This document shows, piece by piece, positions 58,492 through 64,000 of a stretch of 64,000 nt of DNA. The position numbers were made by a program, and so were the translations under genes. This DNA comes from Mycobacterium conspicuum. GTDB taxonomy: Bacteria > Actinomycetota > Actinomycetes > Mycobacteriales > Mycobacteriaceae. Positions within the stretch are counted from its first letter, which is position 1, and every line of letters begins with the position of its first letter. Below the pieces are notes generated by a model. That model did not search any database. It had not been told where the DNA came from and was given only the letters and a program-made list of their open reading frames with translations. The stretch covers positions 1,984,001-2,048,000 of the forward strand of contig NZ_AP022613.1 of the NCBI RefSeq assembly GCF_010730195.1, in the 5' to 3' direction.

Positions 58492-58973
58492 ACGCCTACG
58501 ACGTGCTCAAGGAACACCACATCGTGATCAAGGGGCTGGGCCGCAAGATCAGCGAGGCGCCGGTGAACAGCGAAGAGCGGCATGCGCTTTTCGACGAGCT
58601 GTTGATGGAACTCGACATCCACTTCCGCATCGAAGACGATCTGTATTACCCGGCCCTGGCGGCGGCCAGCAAGCTGATCGCGATCGCCCACGCCGAGCAT
58701 CGCCAAGTGGTCGACCAGCTTTCGGTGTTGCTGAGAACCCCGCAGAGCGCGCCCGGGTACGAAGACGAGTGGAACTCCTTCAAGACCGTCCTGGAGGCGC
58801 ACGCCGACGAGGAGGAGCGCGACCTGATTCCCGCGCCACCGGAGCTGAAGATCAGCGACGCGGAGATCGACGAGCTGGGCCAGAAGATGGCGGCCCGCAT
58901 GGAGCAACTGCGCGGTTCCACCCTGCACAAGCTGCGGACCAAGGGCCGCGCGGCGCTGGTGCGCGCGCTGTAA
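58488..58973 (+). CDS. Hemerythrin HHE domain protein
   Basis: A 161-residue four-helix protein with His/Glu diiron ligands: LKEHHIVIKGL, ELLMELDIHFRIEDDLYYPAL, AHAEHRQVVDQL and LEAHADEEERDLI. It binds oxygen or NO or acts as an oxygen/iron sensor. GTG 58488 overlaps the stop of the Rieske-DUF2231 gene (GTGA), implying coupled synthesis, so the two may form a redox/oxygen-sensing pair. Confidence 0.9.
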   Translation: MNAYDVLKEHHIVIKGLGRKISEAPVNSEERHALFDELLMELDIHFRIEDDLYYPALAAASKLIAIAHAEHRQVVDQLSVLLRTPQSAPGYEDEWNSFKTVLEAHADEEERDLIPAPPELKISDAEIDELGQKMAARMEQLRGSTLHKLRTKGRAALVRAL

Positions 58974-58979
58974 CAGACC

Positions 58980-59339
58980 TCAGCTGGTCACGTTCAGCGG
59001 AAGCGACGTCACGCCGGCGCCGCAGGTGACCACGAACACCCAACGGCCATCGGTGGGCAGTCGCACCTCGACGTTGAAAAACGCGAATCCGATTTCGCCG
59101 CCGGCCGCTGCTTCCGGCAGCTCGTACTCGATGGTGAGCGGTTCGGCATCGGTGGGCGGCATGATCTCGACGTCCACCTGGCGGACCGGGCTATCGGTCT
59201 CGCTCTGGGTGAGCAGCACCAGCATGAACTTGACTTGGCGATCCGGCCCGACCTTGAAACCGGACAGCACGCCACCCGACACGCAGAGTTTGTTATCCAC
59301 CACCGACGCCGATTCGGCGAGGAAGGCCCCGGTAATCAC
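58980..59339 (-). CDS. Conserved hypothetical protein (DUF6941-like), 119 aa
   Basis: A 119-residue beta-rich protein (starts MITGAFLAESASVVDNKLCV) with LVLLTQSETDSP, then a Pro-rich loop and EIGFAFFNVEVRLPTDGRW. The style matches the actinobacterial family of small beta-sandwich proteins labelled DUF6941, function unknown. Convergent with the hemerythrin gene and divergent from the pca genes; not obviously part of either. Confidence 0.65.
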   Translation of the reverse strand: MITGAFLAESASVVDNKLCVSGGVLSGFKVGPDRQVKFMLVLLTQSETDSPVRQVDVEIMPPTDAEPLTIEYELPEAAAGGEIGFAFFNVEVRLPTDGRWVFVVTCGAGVTSLPLNVTS

Positions 59340-59399
59340 AGCGCCGAAGCTACCGCGTCAGCCCGAGTACGCAAGGGGGGAGGGGGTACCGTCACGGTC

Positions 59400-60158
59400 G
59401 TGAGGGCCGCACCGGAGCGTGTCGCGTCGCAAGGCGAGATCAGCGCGGAGATCGCCGCCGTCGCAGCCCAATACCGGCGCACCGACGGCGCGGTGGGGCC
59501 GCGGCTCGATTACCCGCCCTATCGCGGCAGCGTGCTGCGTCATCCGAAATGCCTGCTGGTGACCGTCGACCCCGAGGAGGTCGAACGCTGCGCGCCGTGC
59601 TTCGGCCAGCAGGACGTCGACCCCCTCGACGCCGACCTGACCGCCGGCCACCGGGGCGAGCCGATCGGCGAGCGCGTCATCGTCACCGGGCGGGTCCTCG
59701 ACGCTGCCGGCCGGCCGGTGGCGGGCCAGTTGGTCGAGATCTGGCAGGCCAACGCCGCCGGGCGCTACCGCCACCAGCTCGACCAGCACCCGGCCCCACT
59801 GGACCCGAACTTCACCGGCGCCGGCCGCTGCCTGACCGGGCCCGACGGCACCTACCGGTTTTTGACCGTCAAGCCCGGCCCCTACCCGTGGCGCAATCAT
59901 CGCAACGCGTGGCGGCCGGCGCACATCCACTTCTCGGTCTTCGGAACGGCTTTCACGCAGCGACTGGTCACCCAGATGTACTTTCCCGGTGACCCGATGT
60001 TCGACCTGGATCCCATCTTCCAATCGATCCTGGACCCCGCGGCGCGGCAACGACTGATCGCGCGCTACGACCACGACCTCACCGAGCCGGAGTACGCGAC
60101 CGGCTATCGATGGGACATCGTGCTGTCCGGCACGGGCCGAACCTGGACCGAGCCATGA
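59400..60158 (+). CDS. pcaH: Protocatechuate 3,4-dioxygenase beta subunit
   Basis: A 252-residue intradiol dioxygenase subunit; start GTG 59400 is the best available, though without a strong ribosome-binding site. The iron ligands match the family spacing exactly: Tyr123 (GRYRHQ), Tyr162 (GPYPW), His175 and His177 (AHIHFS). It opens protocatechuate between the hydroxyls to 3-carboxy-cis,cis-muconate as an alpha-beta oligomer. The stop overlaps the pcaG start (ATGA). Confidence 0.92.
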   Translation: MRAAPERVASQGEISAEIAAVAAQYRRTDGAVGPRLDYPPYRGSVLRHPKCLLVTVDPEEVERCAPCFGQQDVDPLDADLTAGHRGEPIGERVIVTGRVLDAAGRPVAGQLVEIWQANAAGRYRHQLDQHPAPLDPNFTGAGRCLTGPDGTYRFLTVKPGPYPWRNHRNAWRPAHIHFSVFGTAFTQRLVTQMYFPGDPMFDLDPIFQSILDPAARQRLIARYDHDLTEPEYATGYRWDIVLSGTGRTWTEP

Positions 60159-60718
60159 CCGAATTGGCTTGCACGCCAGGGCAAACCGTGGGGCCCTTCT
60201 TTGGCCTCGCGTTGCCGTACCCCGGCGGCAGCGAGCTGGCGGACCACGCCGATGCCGTCCGGCTACACGGCGTGGTGTATGACGGTGCCGGCGAACCGAT
60301 CCCGGATGCGCTGGTCGAACTCTGGCAACCCGACAACGCCGGTCGCATCCCGCGCGCGGCCGGCGCGCTGCGCCGCGACCGCTGCGCCGGATTCACCGGA
60401 TTCGGCCGGGCGGCAACCGATGTCGACGGGCATTACGGCTTCACCACGGTGACACCCGGCTCGGTGGGCGGGCGGGCGCCGTTCTTCGCGATCACCGTGT
60501 TCGCGCGGGGGCTGTTGGACCGGCTCTTCACCCGGGCCTACCTGCCCGAGGGTGACCTGGACGCCGATCCGCTGTTGGCGAGCATCCCCGCCGAACGGCG
60601 CGCCACCTTGGTGTGTGCCGCCGAAACTGCCTCGGGGCGGCCAGGTTACCGGTTCGACATCCACCTGCAGGGGCCGAACGAGACCGTGTTCCTGACCTAC
60701 CGGGACGATCGGCGATGA
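60155..60718 (+). CDS. pcaG: Protocatechuate 3,4-dioxygenase alpha subunit
   Basis: A 187-residue alpha subunit. TPGQTVGPFFGLALPY at the N-terminus and DALVELWQPDNAGR are characteristic. It lacks the iron ligands, as alpha chains do, and builds the active-site wall with PcaH. ATG 60155 overlaps the pcaH stop, and its own stop overlaps the pcaB start (ATGA), so pcaHGB is one coupled operon. Confidence 0.92.
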   Translation: MTELACTPGQTVGPFFGLALPYPGGSELADHADAVRLHGVVYDGAGEPIPDALVELWQPDNAGRIPRAAGALRRDRCAGFTGFGRAATDVDGHYGFTTVTPGSVGGRAPFFAITVFARGLLDRLFTRAYLPEGDLDADPLLASIPAERRATLVCAAETASGRPGYRFDIHLQGPNETVFLTYRDDRR

Positions 60719-61947
60719 CCAACCTGTTGTGGCCTGGCGACCACCGCGCCGGCGAGCACATGACGGATCAGGCGCTGCTGCGGGCGATGGTCGCGGTGGA
60801 ATCGGCGTGGTTGCGCGCCCTGTCCGCGGCCGGCCTGGCGTCCTCCGACGGCGCCGACGCCGACCTGTGGCAGTTGATGGGGGAGCGTGATTGCGAGCAG
60901 CTCGCCCTGACCGCCGAGGACGGGGCCAACCCGGTCATCGGGCTGGTCGCGCTGCTGCGCGAGCGCAGCGTCCCTGCGATCGGCCGGTGGATCCACCGGG
61001 GACTCACCAGCCAGGACGTCCTCGACACCGCCCTGATGCTTGGCGTGCGCGGCGTCGTGAACGAGCTGAGCGCGCAGCTTCGCGAACAGGTTTCGACGCT
61101 GTCGACGCTCGCGGCCACCCACCGCGCCACGCCCATGGTGGCCCGTACCCTCACCCAACACGCGGCGCCGACCACCTTCGGCGCCAAGGTTGCCGGCTGG
61201 TTGAACGGCATCGTCGACGCGTGCGAGCGACTCGGCGCGCTGCAAACCCCGGTCCAGATCGGCGGCGCGGCCGGAACCCGGTCGGCCATCACGGAATTGG
61301 TGACCCTGACCACGGGCGCAGCGGACCCGGCGGAACTTTCCGACGGTGTAATCGAAAGCACCGCAACGCTTTTGGGATTGCCCACCCGAGCGCCATGGCA
61401 GACGACGCGGACACCGGTCACCGCGGCCGCGGACGCGTTCGTCACATGCACCGACTGCTGGGGCCGGATCTCCACGGATGTCGTCACCCTGGCCCGCCCG
61501 GAGATCGCCGAACTCAGTGAACCCGTCACCGCGACCCGCGGTGGATCCTCCTCGATGCCGCACAAGCGCAATCCGGTGCTGTCCATCCTGATTCGGCGCG
61601 CCGCCATCTCGGCGCCGCAACTGGCCGCGACCCTGCACACCGCCGCCGCGCTGGCCAACGACGAACGCCCGGACGGCGCCTGGCATGCCGAGTGGGACAC
61701 CCTGCGCACGCTGGCGCGGCGGACCTTGGTCGCGGGCTCGCAGTGCGGCGAACTGCTGGCCGGGCTGCGGGTGCATCCCGACATGATGGCCGAAAACCTC
61801 AGCCGCTCCGATGTTCTCGGTGAACAGCGCGTCATCGCCGACCTGGTCGGGACGACGCCGTCGGAAACCTACTTCGGCGCCGTCGACCGCCTGATCGACG
61901 AGAGCCTCGAACGCGCCCAACGGGTGCTCCATGCACCCCGCGAGTGA
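60715..61947 (+). CDS. pcaB: 3-Carboxy-cis,cis-muconate cycloisomerase
   Basis: A 410-residue fumarase/aspartase-superfamily lyase. The signature SSSMPHKRNPV (about 282-292) is present, as are RGLTSQDVLDTALML (catalytic His/Ser-Gln region) and ARTLTQHAAPTTFG. It cyclises 3-carboxymuconate to 4-carboxymuconolactone, the step after PcaHG. The next enzymes (PcaC, PcaD, thiolase and CoA transferase) are not within the window. Confidence 0.93.
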   Translation: MTNLLWPGDHRAGEHMTDQALLRAMVAVESAWLRALSAAGLASSDGADADLWQLMGERDCEQLALTAEDGANPVIGLVALLRERSVPAIGRWIHRGLTSQDVLDTALMLGVRGVVNELSAQLREQVSTLSTLAATHRATPMVARTLTQHAAPTTFGAKVAGWLNGIVDACERLGALQTPVQIGGAAGTRSAITELVTLTTGAADPAELSDGVIESTATLLGLPTRAPWQTTRTPVTAAADAFVTCTDCWGRISTDVVTLARPEIAELSEPVTATRGGSSSMPHKRNPVLSILIRRAAISAPQLAATLHTAAALANDERPDGAWHAEWDTLRTLARRTLVAGSQCGELLAGLRVHPDMMAENLSRSDVLGEQRVIADLVGTTPSETYFGAVDRLIDESLERAQRVLHAPRE

Positions 61948-62046
61948 CGTGCGTCACATCTGCGGGCCGGAAGTGATCAGAATCCACCCGGTGGTTCGCC
62001 GTAAGTGCGCGAAATGCCAACTTGACGGGTGTTAGCGTCGGGCGTC

Positions 62047-63264
62047 ATGGCAGTACCCAGCATCGGCCGCCGCTACCGGCTTCCGCATCAGGTGGCGGCC
62101 GGCGCGGTCGGACCGTTCGCGCGCACCGGCCGGTACGTCGCCCAGTCGTGGCGCGACTACCTCGACGGCGAGGCGGACGGGCTTCCCCTCGCGCGACCCA
62201 CCATGGCGCTGGCGGCGCAGGCGTTTCGCGACGAGGTCGTGCTGCTGGGGCTGAAGGCGCGCCGACCGGTCAGCCGGCCCAGGGTGTTCGAGCGGATCAA
62301 CGACGAGGTCGTCGCGGCCTTGGAGTTCTACGCCGATAGGGGGTGGCTGGACCGGCCGAAGGGCTTTTTCGTTGCACCGCCGCCGCTTTCGGACCTCACC
62401 GTGCACCAGGTCAAAGGGCGCAGACATCCGCATCAGCGCCTCTCCTTCGACAGCGGATATGCGCCACACGAGGGCGAACCCGGACGCGAACGCTGGTTGA
62501 GCTACGCCGCGAACAGGCGCGAGTACGCGCTGCTGTTGCGTCACCCCGAGCCGCGCCCCTGGCTGGTGTGCGTGCACGGCACCGAGATGGGTAGGGCCGC
62601 AATCGATCTCAACCTGTTCCGCGCCCGCAAGCTGCACGAGGAGCTCGGCCTGAACGTCGTCCTGCCGGTGCTGCCGATGCATGGTCCGCGGGGGCGCGGC
62701 CTGCCCAAGCTTGCGGTGTTCCCGGGAGAAGACGTCCTTGACGACGTACACGCGACGGCCCAGGCGGTGTGGGACATCAGGCGGTTGCTGTCCTGGATAC
62801 GGCTGCAGGAGCCGGAGTCGCCGATCGGGCTGAACAGCATGTCACTCGGCGGCTATATCGCCGCGTTGGTCGCCAGCCTGGAGAGGGGCCTGACCTGCGC
62901 GATCCTGGGTGTTCCGGTGGCCGACCTGGTGGAGTTGCTCGGGCGGCATTCCGGTCTGCGTTCCGGTGACCCGCGCCGTGACACGATCACGCTGGCCGAA
63001 CCCATCGGCCGCATGGTGTCGCCACTTTCGCTGACCCCGCTGGTGCCCGCGCGGGGCCGTTTCATCTATGCGGGCATTGCCGATCAAGTCGTGCACCCCC
63101 GCCGCCAGGTCGTCCGCCTGTGGGAACACTGGGGCAAGCCGCAGATGGTGTGGTATCGCGGCGGCCACGCCGGGTTCATCGGCTCACGGCCCGTGCAGCG
63201 GTTCATTTGGGACGCATTGCAGCAGTCCGGTCTGCTGGACGGGCGGGCCGCAGTCAGCGCGTAA
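62047..63264 (+). CDS. Alpha/beta hydrolase of the long mycobacterial type
   Basis: A 405-residue alpha/beta hydrolase with an N-terminal extension of ~165 residues. ATG 62047 gives MAVPSIGRRYRLP. The core has LVCVHGTEMGR (oxyanion), the nucleophile elbow LNSMSLGGY, the acid in YAGIADQVVHP and the His in RGGHAGFI. No lipase lid or signal is seen. Substrate unknown. It follows pcaB by 99 bp on the same strand, but its relation to the pathway is unclear; it is not PcaD by length or style. Confidence 0.82.
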   Translation: MAVPSIGRRYRLPHQVAAGAVGPFARTGRYVAQSWRDYLDGEADGLPLARPTMALAAQAFRDEVVLLGLKARRPVSRPRVFERINDEVVAALEFYADRGWLDRPKGFFVAPPPLSDLTVHQVKGRRHPHQRLSFDSGYAPHEGEPGRERWLSYAANRREYALLLRHPEPRPWLVCVHGTEMGRAAIDLNLFRARKLHEELGLNVVLPVLPMHGPRGRGLPKLAVFPGEDVLDDVHATAQAVWDIRRLLSWIRLQEPESPIGLNSMSLGGYIAALVASLERGLTCAILGVPVADLVELLGRHSGLRSGDPRRDTITLAEPIGRMVSPLSLTPLVPARGRFIYAGIADQVVHPRRQVVRLWEHWGKPQMVWYRGGHAGFIGSRPVQRFIWDALQQSGLLDGRAAVSA

Positions 63265-63283
63265 TCGCTTGCGGCGACTTGGC

Positions 63284-64000
63284 TTAGCCCGGCTTTCTTG
63301 CGACGATCGCGACCGCGGCCAGCTGGTCGCGGTGCTTGCGGAACGTCGCGCGCATCGCCAGTACCCGCCTGCGGGCGTCGCGGTGAACGAGCAGATTGCG
63401 AGCGAACCGCAGCGCACCAATGACGCCTTCGTCGGCGATGATTCGCCGCGGTTGCAGCAGTGCCATCGGCACGGTCGCGACGTGGTCGACGATCAGGCCG
63501 TGGCCGGCCAGCAGTTGCGACCATTCGGCGACCGTCAACGGGCGCGCGTTGACTTTGATCGCCCGGGCCAGCGCCTGGCGGATATCGGTGCCGATCTCTT
63601 CGGCGATGGTGTCCGGGGTCAGGGCGAGCTCGTGAATCGCGTAGCGCCCGTTGGGTTTTAGCACCCGCGACACCTCGCTGACGATGGCGTGCTTGGCGAC
63701 GTCGCCCTGCATGGTCAACATCGCCTCGCCGATGACGACGTCGGCGCTGGCGTCGGGCAATCCGGTGTCGGCCGCGTCCCTGCCTAGAACGCGACCCGGA
63801 ACCTCCCCGTGCCCGGCCACCACGCGGCGCACCGCCTCGGCCGCGTCCGGGTCGGACTCCACGCCGACATAGGTGCGGGGGTCTTTGGGCAGGATCTCGG
63901 CGGCGGTGCGGCCCAGGCCGGGGGCCAGCTCGACGACGTCGGCGCCGGACACCTCGGCGCGCAGCAGTAGGGTGCGGGTCAGCTCCACACCGCCCGGACG
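63284..64000 (-). CDS. Class I SAM-dependent methyltransferase (partial, runs off the window)
   Basis: At least 238 residues visible; the N-terminus lies beyond the right edge because the frame is still open at 64000 (RPGGVELTRTLLLR). The SAM site is VVELAPGLGRTAAEIL; YVGVESDPDAAEAVRR gives the ribose-binding acid, then DASADVVIGEAMLTMQ and VLKPNGRYAIHELAL. It resembles UbiE/MenG-like small-molecule methyltransferases with a ~100-residue C-terminal helical extension. Substrate unknown. Convergent with the alpha/beta hydrolase. Confidence 0.85.
   Translation of the reverse strand, partial: RPGGVELTRTLLLRAEVSGADVVELAPGLGRTAAEILPKDPRTYVGVESDPDAAEAVRRVVAGHGEVPGRVLGRDAADTGLPDASADVVIGEAMLTMQGDVAKHAIVSEVSRVLKPNGRYAIHELALTPDTIAEEIGTDIRQALARAIKVNARPLTVAEWSQLLAGHGLIVDHVATVPMALLQPRRIIADEGVIGALRFARNLLVHRDARRRVLAMRATFRKHRDQLAAVAIVARKPG

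Overview
The window reads as the chromosome of a slow-growing, non-tuberculous Mycobacterium. It has GC-rich codon use, a PE_PGRS gene and an orphan PE gene, a WS/DGAT wax-ester/triacylglycerol synthase, many TetR regulators and cytochromes P450, an NDMA-type alcohol dehydrogenase, a mycobacterial UPF0677 methyltransferase, a LipN-like esterase, and a GGDEF-EAL gene beside an Rv1355c (MoeY)-like gene in the same order as M. tuberculosis Rv1354c-Rv1355c. A PE_PGRS gene argues for the kansasii/marinum/gordonae side of the genus rather than the M. avium complex; this is inference. No rRNA or intact tRNA gene is present.

Region A (1-22 kb) is an oxidative-metabolism island with clear decay. It holds an SDR gene split by an inserted frameshifted hydrolase, three AveC-like spirocyclase-family genes (two in tandem), a broken MMPL transporter, four P450s, two intact SDRs, an aldehyde-dehydrogenase remnant, an MpaB/DUF2236 oxygenase, a limonene-epoxide-hydrolase-like protein, an alpha/beta hydrolase that has lost its catalytic His, a SAM methyltransferase, three TetR regulators and a LipN-like esterase. 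Several promoters carry strong palindromes. A 24-bp perfect palindrome beside one TetR reappears in degenerate form before the tandem AveC genes, suggesting one regulon. The island ends at an IS6110-like IS3 remnant and a tRNA-Val 3' half (21.3-22.4 kb), followed by 1.1 kb without a convincing gene.

Region B (23.4-31 kb) holds a 250-aa unknown (possible GNAT/FeeM-type fold), a GAF-GGDEF-EAL c-di-GMP enzyme, a ThiF-nitroreductase fusion, a PE_PGRS protein and a cutinase/LysB-like hydrolase.

Region C (31-46 kb) is lipid and alcohol metabolism: thiolase, NDMA-dependent alcohol dehydrogenase, frameshifted MazE-like antitoxin, TetR plus aldo/keto reductase, FMN-binding protein, enoyl-CoA hydratase, acyltransferase, WS/DGAT, TetR, metallo-hydrolase, acyl-CoA-dehydrogenase-like flavoprotein, acyl-CoA synthetase, nitronate monooxygenase and SDR. 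Shared operator-like motifs link thiolase with alcohol dehydrogenase, and WS/DGAT with the metallo-hydrolase and flavoprotein.

Region D (46-52.4 kb) is mixed housekeeping: catalase-like peroxidase, YbdK-like carboxylate-amine ligase with a STAS protein, TetR, DedA and SGNH hydrolase, and an acyl-CoA synthetase.

Region E (52.5-64 kb) is aromatic catabolism: orphan PE, IclR regulator, class II aldolase, cis-diol dehydrogenase, a 79-aa conserved protein and both subunits of a Rieske ring-hydroxylating dioxygenase in one coupled operon; then a Rieske-DUF2231 membrane protein with hemerythrin, and pcaH-pcaG-pcaB of the protocatechuate branch. An alpha/beta hydrolase and a methyltransferase cut by the window edge close the window.
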